DNA from: Cyclobacteriaceae bacterium | GTDB lineage: Bacteria > Bacteroidota > Bacteroidia > Cytophagales > Cyclobacteriaceae | Length of the DNA: 64,000 nt | Assembly (NCBI GenBank): GCA_019694875.1 | Contig: JAIBBC010000001.1 | Coordinates: 248,001-312,000 of the forward strand | Reading direction: 5' to 3' | Part shown: positions 45,233 to 54,201 of the stretch, one piece after another | How positions within the stretch are numbered: the first letter of the stretch is position 1 | Layout of the letters: every line of letters begins with the position of its first letter | Program-made: the position numbers and the translations under genes | The notes under the pieces: generated by a model | The model's database searches: none | Told to the model about the DNA's origin: nothing | The model's input: only the letters and a program-made list of their open reading frames with translations

Positions 45233-46558
45233 ATGAAAAAATTATACGTTGTTGTTTTATTTGCATTGTTGTGCGGAAGCGCCTTTTGCCAGTATCCCGC
45301 CATTCTTTCGCAGCGCGACCAGGCCACAGTAATTGATGAGTTACTGGATGATCGCTTGCGTAATATTTTACCGGCATTGATGCGAAGAGAAGGCTTCGAC
45401 ATGTGGGTGATCATTTCCCGTGAATACAACGAAGACCCTGTTATCAAAACGCTGCTGCCCGCAACGTGGTTTGCGGCACGAAGAACCACTATGCTGGTGG
45501 TATACGATAACGGAACAGAACTGGAATATCTCGCGGTGGCCCGATATGATGTCGGCAAAATTTTCAAACGTGCGTGGGACCCCGATGCTAACCCCGACCA
45601 ATGGGCGCAACTCGGAAAAATCATCAGCGAACGCCATCCTAAGAAGATCGGTATTAACAAAGCTCCATCGTATGGTCATGCAGACGGCCTTACGGCAAAT
45701 GATTACGATAATCTTTTACGTGTACTTCCAAAAGATTTGCAAAGTCATCTCGCTTCCGCGGAAAAGCTTGCAGTTAGCTGGCTGGAGACTCGCACGGAGA
45801 AGGAAATGATCATTTATCAACAAATCTGTCGCATCGCCCACGATATCCTGGCAAAAGGTTTATCCGATCAGGTAATACAGCCCGGAGTTACCACCACCGA
45901 TGACGTGGTATGGTGGTATCGCGAAGAAATAAAAAGACTCAAACTCGAAACGTGGTTTCAACCTTCCGTATCAATACAGCGAAACGAACCTCTTGCCATC
46001 ATGGCAAAACGTCCCCAACCCCTGGTGATACAACCGGGCGACTTTTTGCACGTAGACTTTGGAATCTCGTATCTGCGACTTAATACCGACACGCAAGAGC
46101 ATGCTTACGTGTTGAAGGGCAATGAAACAGAAGCTCCCTCCTATCTGCGAGAAGCGTTCGCAAAAGGGAACCGCCTGCAGGACATTCTCACCGGCAATTT
46201 CAAAGAAGGCCGTACAGGAAATGACATTTTAAAAGCCTCAAGAGATCAGGCTATAAAAGAAGGAATTACACCTTCTATTTACACACACCCCATCGGTTAT
46301 CATGGACACGCAGCCGGCACAACCATTGGTATGTGGGACATGCAACAGGGCGTTCCGTTTACCGGAGATTATCCAATGCATTATCGAACCGCTTATTCGA
46401 TCGAATTGAATTGTTCTGTTAACCTGCCCGAGTGGAATAAAAGTGTTCTAATTCAACTGGAAGAAGATGGGTATTTTGATGAATCCGGCTTCCGGTACAT
46501 TGATGGGCGCCAGAAGGAAATTATTCTGATACCAAAACCCCAGGCTACTAACCGATAA
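45233..46558 (+). CDS. Exported M24 family metallopeptidase (Xaa-Pro peptidase-like)
   Basis: The 441-residue product has a signal peptide (MKKLYVVVLFALLCGSAFCQ) and so acts in the periplasm. The C-terminal pita-bread domain (about 190-440) shows dinuclear metal motifs: FLHVDFGI (Asp), NTDTQEH (second Asp), HPIGYHGHAAG (His), SIELN (Glu) and IQLEEDG (Glu). M24 aminopeptidases of this type cleave N-terminal residues next to proline. The export signal distinguishes it from cytoplasmic PepP. It starts right after the thioesterase stop. Confidence 0.9.
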   Translation: MKKLYVVVLFALLCGSAFCQYPAILSQRDQATVIDELLDDRLRNILPALMRREGFDMWVIISREYNEDPVIKTLLPATWFAARRTTMLVVYDNGTELEYLAVARYDVGKIFKRAWDPDANPDQWAQLGKIISERHPKKIGINKAPSYGHADGLTANDYDNLLRVLPKDLQSHLASAEKLAVSWLETRTEKEMIIYQQICRIAHDILAKGLSDQVIQPGVTTTDDVVWWYREEIKRLKLETWFQPSVSIQRNEPLAIMAKRPQPLVIQPGDFLHVDFGISYLRLNTDTQEHAYVLKGNETEAPSYLREAFAKGNRLQDILTGNFKEGRTGNDILKASRDQAIKEGITPSIYTHPIGYHGHAAGTTIGMWDMQQGVPFTGDYPMHYRTAYSIELNCSVNLPEWNKSVLIQLEEDGYFDESGFRYIDGRQKEIILIPKPQATNR

Positions 46559-46566
46559 CAACCGGC

Positions 46567-47292
46567 ATGAAAATTCTTCAAGCGCTTCATACGGCATACG
46601 GGTTTTTCGTTTTCGTCATCCTGTTTTTCATCTTCTTTCCGCTGTTGCTGATCCCCATTGTTTTTAAAAAGCAGCATCACCTCGTGGGAACTTTCAATCG
46701 TTGGTGGGCTATGGCACTTCTTACGTTGATTGGCATGCCGTGGCATCGCGAAGTACGAGGCAAACCCGATCGAAATAAACAATACATCTTTTGCCCGAAC
46801 CATTTCTCATACCTCGACATTGTTGCGATGGGTTTAAATCCGATGGATGCGATTTTTGTCGGCAAGAACGAGATGGAAAAAATTCCGCTGTTTGGCTTCA
46901 TGTACCGCAAACTTCACATCACAGTCGACCGCAGTAAGCTCACCAGCAAGTACAGTTCATACACGCGATCGCTTGAGGCATTAGAACAAGGCAAAAGTCT
47001 GGTGATTTTTCCCGAAGGCGGAATCGTGAGCACAGATCCGCCATACATGAGCCGCTTTAAAGATGGAGCATTTCGCCTCGCGATTGAAAAACAAATTGCC
47101 ATCGTGCCGGTAACATTACCTGACAATTGGATAATTTTGCCGGATAACTCCATGTTGTTGCGGGCCAGGCGTATACGACTCATTTTTCATGAGCCTATTG
47201 AACCAGCCGGTTATACCGTAAAAGATATTGATGCGCTTAAAACGCAAGTCTTCAATGTTGTAGAGCAGGAGTTAAAAAAACTAAACGCATGA
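46567..47292 (+). CDS. plsC: 1-acyl-sn-glycerol-3-phosphate acyltransferase
   Basis: The 241-residue membrane enzyme adds the second acyl chain to lysophosphatidate to give phosphatidate. It has an N-terminal hydrophobic segment (about 12-35), the acyltransferase motif I NHFSYLD near 80-86 (NHX4D), the substrate motif FPEGGIVS near 142 and IVPVTLPDN near 178. The assignment to AGPAT rather than an ornithine-lipid or other PlsC-like acyltransferase is probable, not certain. It overlaps gatC by four bases (ATGA). Confidence 0.92.
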   Translation: MKILQALHTAYGFFVFVILFFIFFPLLLIPIVFKKQHHLVGTFNRWWAMALLTLIGMPWHREVRGKPDRNKQYIFCPNHFSYLDIVAMGLNPMDAIFVGKNEMEKIPLFGFMYRKLHITVDRSKLTSKYSSYTRSLEALEQGKSLVIFPEGGIVSTDPPYMSRFKDGAFRLAIEKQIAIVPVTLPDNWIILPDNSMLLRARRIRLIFHEPIEPAGYTVKDIDALKTQVFNVVEQELKKLNA

Positions 47293-47576
47293 AAATCGAC
47301 CGCCCACTACTGGATAAAATGGCTCACCTGGCACGACTTGAATTTGAAGACGAGGATGCTGAAAAGATGATTCAGGATATGACCAACATCATCAACTGGG
47401 TTGAAAAATTAAATGAAGTAGATACGACCGGGATTGAACCGCTCACTTCCATGTCGCACGAAGTGAATGCACTCCGTGAAGATAAATTTGGCCCTCAGAT
47501 TCCAGCCGAAGAAGTACTTAAGAATGCCCCGGTAAAAAATGAGCATTATTTCCGCGTGCCAAAAGTACTGGGCTAG
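47289..47576 (+). CDS. gatC: Glutamyl/aspartyl-tRNA amidotransferase subunit C
   Basis: The 95-residue subunit stabilises GatA in the GatCAB complex that turns Glu-tRNA(Gln) or Asp-tRNA(Asn) into the amide form. The sequence is typical: LLDKMAHLARLEFEDEDAEKM at the N-terminus, INWVEKLNEVDTTGIEPL in the middle and EEVLKNAP-YFRVPKVLG at the end. gatA and gatB are not nearby, so the subunits are split in this genome. Overlap with plsC suggests a common transcript. Confidence 0.97.
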   Translation: MKIDRPLLDKMAHLARLEFEDEDAEKMIQDMTNIINWVEKLNEVDTTGIEPLTSMSHEVNALREDKFGPQIPAEEVLKNAPVKNEHYFRVPKVLG

Positions 47577-47615
47577 CAGATTTTTCCGTTTCAATCGCAC
47601 ACCTAACTCCTTGCC

Positions 47616-50564
47616 ATGCAATCTTTAGTCTTTTGGAAAAAATGGACTCGTGAATATAAATTCTGGTGGTATGCGCTTATCCTGCTCATGGGCACCAGCC
47701 TTGTCTCGATGTGGGCTGGATACTTCCGCGCTCCGCAGAACCTAACCGAGTGGACGACCTACCAGGATCAGCAAACCGTTGAAAGTGTCAGTCACACCTT
47801 CGAAGTCGGCAATTTTGAGTTTGCCGTTCCGATCGATTCTTACACAACGTTTGAATATTTCAATGCCGGGCCACTTCAGGTAAGAACTTCCGCTGCATAC
47901 ATTTTTGTAGCAATTCTGGCGCTGACAAGCGTTCTATTGTTCACGATCATTACTACACTTCCGCGATTCTCGTATTATGTGGGGACGGGTTTGTTTATAT
48001 TATTCCTGGTCAGCATGCGTCTGGACGTGCTTGGCATCTTCGGTGAACGTAATTTCTTGCCAGTCATCGCCACAGCGATCGTTTTTATCACTGTCAGCTT
48101 CTATTTCAATGCCTTTAACACTACCGCGTCTTTCACTACCCGTGCGCTAACGTTTCTTTTATTAACGGCCGCTTTGGGAATAATTATTAATTTCTTTTCA
48201 GGCGTTGACCATCCGTTTCTTTACCTGTCTGTCAGCTCATTCATTCCCGGGATGATCGTGACCGTGCTGTTCATTTTCATGATCGCACATGAAATTATTG
48301 CCGGATTTGTTTACCTCACCAGTCAAAGTCAAACAAGTTCAAAGAGCCTTAGGCATTTTGCAATCATCAGCCTGATCTACATCATCAATCTTGTTCTCGC
48401 ATACATGAATGAGGCCGGCTTTATTGAATGGAATTTTGTATTCATCAATCTATACCTCCTGTTTACGATATCGGCCATACTCGCAATCTGGGGTTACAAA
48501 AAACGCGAGCAGATGTTCGACAACATTATTCCATACTACCCGTTTGGAGCTTACTTTATTGTGGCCCTTGCCGTAATCGCGTTTACAACTACCGCGGTCA
48601 TGTTGCACAGCTACAACGACACCGCCCTCCACATTATCCGCGATATCATCATCTTCAGCCATATCGGGTTTGGAGTAATCTTTCTGCTCTATTTCACCTC
48701 CAATTTTATTGGCATGATGGCCGCTAACAAAAACGTGTATAAAATCCTGTACAGCCCGGTTAGCATGCCCTATGCAACCTATCGCATTGCAGGATTGATT
48801 GCCACATTTGCATTTGTATTTTATTCACAATGGCATACGTATGTGTACTATGCTACGGCCGGCATTTTCAACAGCATGGGCGATGTGCAGCAAGTGGTGG
48901 AAGGAGATGCTACAGCAGAAGAATATTACACCAAGGCCCGGGGGTATGCCGGTACAAATTTTCACAGCAACTACAACCTGGCCGGGCTGGCGTTGCAAAA
49001 GAATGATTTGAAAGGAGCTCACCAATACTACAACTCGGTCAACTGGAGAAAACCAGCTGAATCGTCAATCGTGAACAACGCCAATGTGTTCCTGCTGGAG
49101 GATAATAATTTTGAAATGGAGCATGCGCTGGAGCAGGGGCTCGAAAAATTCCCTAAGTCGGGTTTTATCCAGAACAATCTCGGGTACGCGCTTTTTAAAA
49201 TCAACAAGCGGGATTCAGCATTCCTGTTTTTTGACCGCGCTGCAAAATTCAGTGGAACACAAACTGAAGCACAGGCCAATATCACCGCACTTGTCGCGAA
49301 AAACAATATCGCAATTAATGCCGATTCGTTGATTCAACCTTTCACAAAAACAGATGCAGTGCTCAGCAACGCCATTTTGATAGCGGCACAGCAGGGTCAA
49401 TTACTCACAACAAGTGTTGACCCATTTAAAAGTGAAGTTTTGAACGTTCAATCTGCAACCCTGCTGAATAATTACATGGTTTACAAATTGAAAGACCTTG
49501 ATACCACATTTATAAACAGAGCATTTAAACTGGCCAGCGATTCCGTTAACGGTGACTATTCAGAAGCACTAAAAGCTACGCTTGCGCATGCCTATTACCA
49601 TCAAAATAATGTCGCAAAAGCAATGGCTTTGCTGGGCGAAGTAGCGTATGTAACGCAATCGCTTCAGGGTAAATTTAATTACACTATGGGTTTATGGGCG
49701 CTTGAGCAAGGTAATCCGAGGCTTGCGGTAAGTTGTTTCGCCTACTCGGTCGACCAGAATTATAAAGACGCAATAACTTACAACGCAATCGCGTTGGCCG
49801 AGGCCGGGCAAAGCGAAGCCGCAAATGCTGCTGCAGCGATGTTGCTTGAAGGTCGGAATCTAAGCGATCGTGAAATTGGTCGTCAGCTCAGGAAAATTTA
49901 CGCCACGTCTCCAACGGAAGTACTTACGCAAACCGATCTGGAAAAGTACCAGTACTGCCGGTACAGGTTGAGCCTGACAGATTCAATGCAATTCAATAAA
50001 ATCATCAACACAATTGAAAATACGAACTACAAAGCGCTGATTATCCTTGAAATGGCTCAGCGTCAGTTCAATGCCGGAAGCACGCAAAAGGCTATCCGTT
50101 ACTTTACCAAATTAGAAGGCATTCGGTTCTCCGATAAAAATCTGAATAATAAAATCAACCATTTTGAGCTTGAACTACTGGCAGCACGCAACGAGGTAAG
50201 ACTGCTGGCCGAAAAGATCAATCAGGGAATTGAGTTCCCGAAGGAAAAAGAACTGCAAAAGACGTTGTACACAGCGCTTATCCAGGAGGCAGGCGGAGAT
50301 ACGCTGGCTGCCGGTAAAAACTACGAAATACTTTCAGTGTACAATCCGTTTTTTGAACAGGGCGTTATTACTGCCTCGCGGTTTTTCAGAGATCATTCAC
50401 CCGAACGGTTAAAGGCCTACACGATTCTGGCGGAAGCCAAGCAAATTAATCCGGGGTCGATACGGTTATTGGCCGCATACATTGCCGAGGCAACACGAGT
50501 AGGATTTGATGACTTTGCTGCAGACGCTTACGCTGAACTGGAAGAACTTCAGCATAAAAAGTAA
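47616..50564 (+). CDS. Multi-pass membrane protein with TPR region
   Basis: A 982-residue protein. Residues about 15-410 hold 11-12 hydrophobic segments, the first near 18-36, with short loops; about 430-980 form a soluble helical region with TPR-like pairs (YYTKARGYAGTNFHSNYNLAGLAL, NNLGYALFKINKRDSAFLFFDRAA, AIRYFTKLEGI). The tail is expected to lie on the periplasmic or cytoplasmic side next to the inner membrane. No family is certain. A role in envelope assembly is only a guess from architecture. It is convergent with the SET-domain gene, with no gap. Confidence 0.8.
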   Translation: MQSLVFWKKWTREYKFWWYALILLMGTSLVSMWAGYFRAPQNLTEWTTYQDQQTVESVSHTFEVGNFEFAVPIDSYTTFEYFNAGPLQVRTSAAYIFVAILALTSVLLFTIITTLPRFSYYVGTGLFILFLVSMRLDVLGIFGERNFLPVIATAIVFITVSFYFNAFNTTASFTTRALTFLLLTAALGIIINFFSGVDHPFLYLSVSSFIPGMIVTVLFIFMIAHEIIAGFVYLTSQSQTSSKSLRHFAIISLIYIINLVLAYMNEAGFIEWNFVFINLYLLFTISAILAIWGYKKREQMFDNIIPYYPFGAYFIVALAVIAFTTTAVMLHSYNDTALHIIRDIIIFSHIGFGVIFLLYFTSNFIGMMAANKNVYKILYSPVSMPYATYRIAGLIATFAFVFYSQWHTYVYYATAGIFNSMGDVQQVVEGDATAEEYYTKARGYAGTNFHSNYNLAGLALQKNDLKGAHQYYNSVNWRKPAESSIVNNANVFLLEDNNFEMEHALEQGLEKFPKSGFIQNNLGYALFKINKRDSAFLFFDRAAKFSGTQTEAQANITALVAKNNIAINADSLIQPFTKTDAVLSNAILIAAQQGQLLTTSVDPFKSEVLNVQSATLLNNYMVYKLKDLDTTFINRAFKLASDSVNGDYSEALKATLAHAYYHQNNVAKAMALLGEVAYVTQSLQGKFNYTMGLWALEQGNPRLAVSCFAYSVDQNYKDAITYNAIALAEAGQSEAANAAAAMLLEGRNLSDREIGRQLRKIYATSPTEVLTQTDLEKYQYCRYRLSLTDSMQFNKIINTIENTNYKALIILEMAQRQFNAGSTQKAIRYFTKLEGIRFSDKNLNNKINHFELELLAARNEVRLLAEKINQGIEFPKEKELQKTLYTALIQEAGGDTLAAGKNYEILSVYNPFFEQGVITASRFFRDHSPERLKAYTILAEAKQINPGSIRLLAAYIAEATRVGFDDFAADAYAELEELQHKK

Positions 50565-51041
50565 CTACTTCTTTTTCTTCTTTACTTTTTTACGTTTGGC
50601 TTTCTTTTCCGCTTCACGTTTTGTTTTCTTGTCGATCGCCAGATTTTCGCGCATCGTTTTCCAGTAGTCCGGGCCATAATCAACAAAAATCTCCGATCCG
50701 GGCTCGATATTCTTTGTGGACTCAATGTATGCCTTCAGGCCGTCCACCACATATTCTGCATTATTGGTAATCCCTTTTATCCGCACAAAACCACGCGCAT
50801 CATTCGCATACCGGGCCAATGGTTTCCTGGTTGGCAGTGCATCAATCACGTGATAACGTTTGATGTAAAATATATAGGGATTTTCTCCATCATCTTCTTT
50901 TACGTCAGCCCAGGTAGTAATCCGTCCTTTATACTCAACAATTCGTGTTCGCTTGGGAATGGAAACTTTGGTAAACAACCCTTTGCCCGCGTTCGGCAAC
51001 GTTGACTTCTTAACTACTAAATGCTTCTCAAATAACGCCAT
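50565..51041 (-). CDS. SET domain protein with Lys-rich tail
   Basis: The 158-residue product carries a compact SET domain, the fold of protein lysine methyltransferases. Visible: STLPNAGKGLFTKVSI (SAM-binding GxG region), VEYKGRIT, RYANDARGF in place of the common RFINHS motif, and GSEIFVDYGPDYW at the end with the catalytic Tyr. The C-terminus (about 140-158) is almost all Lys and Arg, which could bind nucleic acid or be a substrate. Bacterial SET proteins are rare in biochemistry; the target is unknown. It stands alone and is not next to a DNA-binding protein gene. Confidence 0.88.
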   Translation of the reverse strand: MALFEKHLVVKKSTLPNAGKGLFTKVSIPKRTRIVEYKGRITTWADVKEDDGENPYIFYIKRYHVIDALPTRKPLARYANDARGFVRIKGITNNAEYVVDGLKAYIESTKNIEPGSEIFVDYGPDYWKTMRENLAIDKKTKREAEKKAKRKKVKKKKK

Positions 51042-51100
51042 AGATCTAAAAAAGTCGGCAAGATAGAATTTGCCTGACGTTCTGCAAAAACCAGTCCGGA

Positions 51101-52015
51101 TTACAGGAACGACAACGCGATCAGGCGGATGCTGACAATAATGACAACGATCCCTACCACAATCAGCATCTTTTTAACCGGCAGCTTACTTACCAGCAAC
51201 GCAGCAATCGGTGCAGCAATGATTCCGCCCAGAATAAGACCTGCAATAATCTCAAAGTATCCAATACCAATACTCAGAAAGAATGTGACGGAGCTCGCGA
51301 ACGAAACGAAAAATTCCGCCAGGTTAACGGAACCGATCGTATAACGTGGATTTCTTCCCCGGGCAATGAGCGTAGTTGCCACAATCGGGCCCCAGCCTCC
51401 ACCCCCGATCGAATCCATAAATCCTCCAAAGCCTGCTAATGCAGGAACATTCTTCGTTTTTCTCCTTTTCGGTTGAATATTGCGCGCCTTAATAATAATG
51501 ATGATCCCCAGAATAAGCGTGTAGGTTGCCACAACCGGCCGGATGATCGTGTTGTATTCTTCGAAAGAAGCAAGAATATAAGCGCCTGCAATCGCGCCTA
51601 AAACGCCCGGAATCAACAAGCTCTTGAACAGACGCTTATTTACATTCTGAAACTTAAGATGCGATAATCCCGAAACGCCACTCGTGAAGATTTCAGAGGC
51701 GTGAATACTAGCGCTGGCGGCAGCAGGCGAAACTCCGAACGACATTAAAAAAGTTGACGCACTTACTCCATACGCCATTCCCAACGATCCGTCAATCATT
51801 TGCGCAATGAACCCACCCAGCACAAAAATGAAAAATTCGGGGCCGATGCTATTCCAGATAGCCCTTCCCTCATGTTTGATTTCCTTAAAGAAAAAAATAC
51901 AAACAACTATTATCATCACTGAAACGAGTGAGATAATAAAAATCTTCCGCTTGCTGAGCACTTTTTTTTCTGACAGTTCTTCCTCTACACTGTTCTTTGG
52001 CACATTATCAGTCAT
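51101..52015 (-). CDS. TauE/SafE family membrane permease
   Basis: About 304 residues from ATG 52015 (MTDNVPKNSVEEELSEKKVL). It has an N-terminal cytoplasmic tail, then eight hydrophobic segments in two halves. The repeated core GFIAQMIDGSLGMAYGVSAS and GGFMDSIGGGGWGPIVATTL is typical of the sulfite exporter TauE/SafE family, which moves sulfur oxyanions or other organic anions. It overlaps the DUF2490 gene by 8 bases and ends the TonB receptor operon, which suggests that it handles a product of the imported compound. Confidence 0.9.
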   Translation of the reverse strand: MTDNVPKNSVEEELSEKKVLSKRKIFIISLVSVMIIVVCIFFFKEIKHEGRAIWNSIGPEFFIFVLGGFIAQMIDGSLGMAYGVSASTFLMSFGVSPAAASASIHASEIFTSGVSGLSHLKFQNVNKRLFKSLLIPGVLGAIAGAYILASFEEYNTIIRPVVATYTLILGIIIIIKARNIQPKRRKTKNVPALAGFGGFMDSIGGGGWGPIVATTLIARGRNPRYTIGSVNLAEFFVSFASSVTFFLSIGIGYFEIIAGLILGGIIAAPIAALLVSKLPVKKMLIVVGIVVIIVSIRLIALSFL

Positions 52016-52748
52016 CAGGACGTAAATCAAGGTTATGGAAAACAAAAAGGCGGACGCCATCAACATGCCGGAATGTTCCGGCAGGAGCAAATTGTTGAAA
52101 CACAGTCAGGTAGCCGAGATGTGCATTCAGATTCTTCGTGAATTGATACCCAAGTCCGATAAAAAATCTGTTCTGATCGAAGTAGTTGTTACTAATTTCC
52201 GATCCGAAGTTGATCATCAATTCATCATTAACAAAAATAAATGGTGTATGAGCTTCGCCCGGTTTACCTTTCAGCGGAATGGTTAACGCCATCGCGTACC
52301 GTACCCGATAATTGAAACTATAGTCGGAGATAAGTTCGTTTGCTTCGACCTTTCTGCGAAAGCGCTCCTCCAGGCGAACATATTGCATTAATGAAAGCCA
52401 GTTCTTTTTCTCAAACCATTGAATTTGTTGCCAAAGTCTGTGTTCGGGAACGTTGGGGGATTTTTCGGTGGCAGAATATTGAACGATATGCGCATATCCT
52501 GATGCAAGCCGGTTTTGATCGTTCAGGTAAAAAATATATGCGCCCCGGATCATGCTCAAACCGGGTTGCCCCAGAAAGTTGTCGTTAAAACGCAAATGGA
52601 GGTCAAGCCAAAGTCCTGATCGATTGGTGAAGCGTGTTTGATTGAGATACCCAAACCAGGTTTGCTCATCATAATCGATATCTTTTTGTGCAAAAGATGC
52701 AGACGAAAGGAAAAGAAGAAATAATAACAGTACTCGTTGTAATCGCAT
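52008..52748 (-). CDS. DUF2490 outer-membrane-like protein
   Basis: The 246-residue product has a signal peptide (VLLLFLLFLSSASFAQ) and alternating beta strands (TWFGYLNQTRFTNRSGLWLDLHLRFND and so on) ending FVFHNLDLRPDD, consistent with a small beta-barrel. It belongs to the DUF2490 family of Bacteroidota and Proteobacteria, whose role is not established. It starts one base before the end of the FAD protein gene's region and overlaps the TauE/SafE gene, so it is in the same operon. Confidence 0.82.
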   Translation of the reverse strand: MRLQRVLLLFLLFLSSASFAQKDIDYDEQTWFGYLNQTRFTNRSGLWLDLHLRFNDNFLGQPGLSMIRGAYIFYLNDQNRLASGYAHIVQYSATEKSPNVPEHRLWQQIQWFEKKNWLSLMQYVRLEERFRRKVEANELISDYSFNYRVRYAMALTIPLKGKPGEAHTPFIFVNDELMINFGSEISNNYFDQNRFFIGLGYQFTKNLNAHLGYLTVFQQFAPAGTFRHVDGVRLFVFHNLDLRPDD

Positions 52749-52749
52749 G

Positions 52750-54111
52750 CTATGGATTCGTTTCAGATCGAATTAATTGCTCGCTTAAAAGATAAGCCTG
52801 CTGACTGATCTCTTTAGCCGCAGTGCATTCAAATACGGAAGCTCTGCGCAAAGCACCAAGTGCAAAAATGTTTTTCCTCCCGGAATTACAGGTAAGCGCA
52901 CCCGATTCATCTGTTTCAATGCCCAGGCGGGTCTGGTCGGGAATCATATACTGTCGTTCAAGAAGTTTTTTAAGCAGAGGGTCTGACGTGAGCGAGATAT
53001 CGTGTTGCAGGCCGGAACTGTTTAATAAATAATCGGTTGTTATTGTTGACGTGCCTTGAGTCCCTCCTAAGTGAATGACGAGTTGGCGTCCTTTCATCTC
53101 CGTCTTCCGGATCGATCCTTTCAAAAGTTTAAATCTTCCTTCGCGGCCAGCCTTGTTAATAACGTCCAGCGCACGCTGCGGGGCCCGATGCCTGTGAATT
53201 TCCCAATACGGTTTCAAGTGACGGATAAATCGCTTTTTGCTTTCGTTACTCAACGCACGCCAAAGTTGCGGTACCTCGTTCCGGATGCGGTCAATGAGAT
53301 CGCGCCAATCCAAACCCTTGTCTTTATGTTTTTTATAATATGCGCGAATATTTCTAAGCAATAATCCAATATCGTCACCCGGCACAATCGAATACTCCGG
53401 AAAATCGTATGGTTCGTATGCGTCATGCGGAAGCGGCAGGAAACCCCTGCGTGAAAATGCAGTAACAGAAAAATTACCTTTGTCATTTAAGAGCTCAACT
53501 GCGTGATCAAGCATGGTAAGGCCGCTACCGATCAGGGTGATATGCTGGTTAGCCTTTATCTGATTGAGGTATCGGAAATTCCATGGGTTTGACTGGTAGT
53601 GCCCCGACTTCAAAACATCTGCAGACAGAGTAAAAGGATCGGCCGGAGGTAAAATACCGTTAGCCAGAACAACTTTTGCAACACCATATGAGTGCCCCGA
53701 CCGTGTTGAAACCGACAACTTATCCTCTTCCTTCACGATATCAATCACTTCTTCGGCAATAACTTTGACCTTTACTTGCTTTGCTTTTGCCAGTTGTCGT
53801 TCAAAAAGTTCTTTCAGATAACTGCCAAATAAATTGCGCGGAACAAAGTCTGTTGGCGAATAGTTGGTGCTTGTATTTTTTTGAAGCCATTGATAGAAAT
53901 CACCTGAAGGCAGGTTGTAGAGGTTCATTGCTGCAGCGGGAACATTCAGCAGATGGTTCTCATTGGAATCGCGGTAGGCAATGCCGCGCGCCAGTTGCAA
54001 CGGCTCCTTTTCAAATACATAAATAGTCTGCGCATACCGGTCGGCCAGCAGCATATAGTATGCAACAAGTGTTCCGCTAAGGCCCCCTCCGATGATTGCG
54101 ATATCCGTCAT
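52750..54111 (-). CDS. FAD/NAD(P)-binding oxidoreductase
   Basis: The product of about 453 residues from ATG 54111 (MTDIAIIGGGLSGTLVAYYML) has an N-terminal Rossmann FAD motif GGGLSGT near 8-14, a second dinucleotide motif IGSGLTMLD near 195-203 and a C-terminal FALGALRRAS segment. This two-dinucleotide-domain arrangement is the FAD-NAD(P)-binding family PF13454, related to flavin monooxygenases and hydroxylases; the substrate is unknown. It lies one base before DUF2490 and 90 bases after the TonB receptor, so it may process an imported compound. Upstream in-frame starts at 54132 and 54198 are possible. Confidence 0.85.
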   Translation of the reverse strand: MTDIAIIGGGLSGTLVAYYMLLADRYAQTIYVFEKEPLQLARGIAYRDSNENHLLNVPAAAMNLYNLPSGDFYQWLQKNTSTNYSPTDFVPRNLFGSYLKELFERQLAKAKQVKVKVIAEEVIDIVKEEDKLSVSTRSGHSYGVAKVVLANGILPPADPFTLSADVLKSGHYQSNPWNFRYLNQIKANQHITLIGSGLTMLDHAVELLNDKGNFSVTAFSRRGFLPLPHDAYEPYDFPEYSIVPGDDIGLLLRNIRAYYKKHKDKGLDWRDLIDRIRNEVPQLWRALSNESKKRFIRHLKPYWEIHRHRAPQRALDVINKAGREGRFKLLKGSIRKTEMKGRQLVIHLGGTQGTSTITTDYLLNSSGLQHDISLTSDPLLKKLLERQYMIPDQTRLGIETDESGALTCNSGRKNIFALGALRRASVFECTAAKEISQQAYLLSEQLIRSETNP

Positions 54112-54201
54112 GTCGTCATGAAAGTTACGCATTACAAAAAACACCACGAAATCTGGCGTTGCTTCTTCGTACCAACCTATTTGCCCGAACACATGCATTT
54201 G

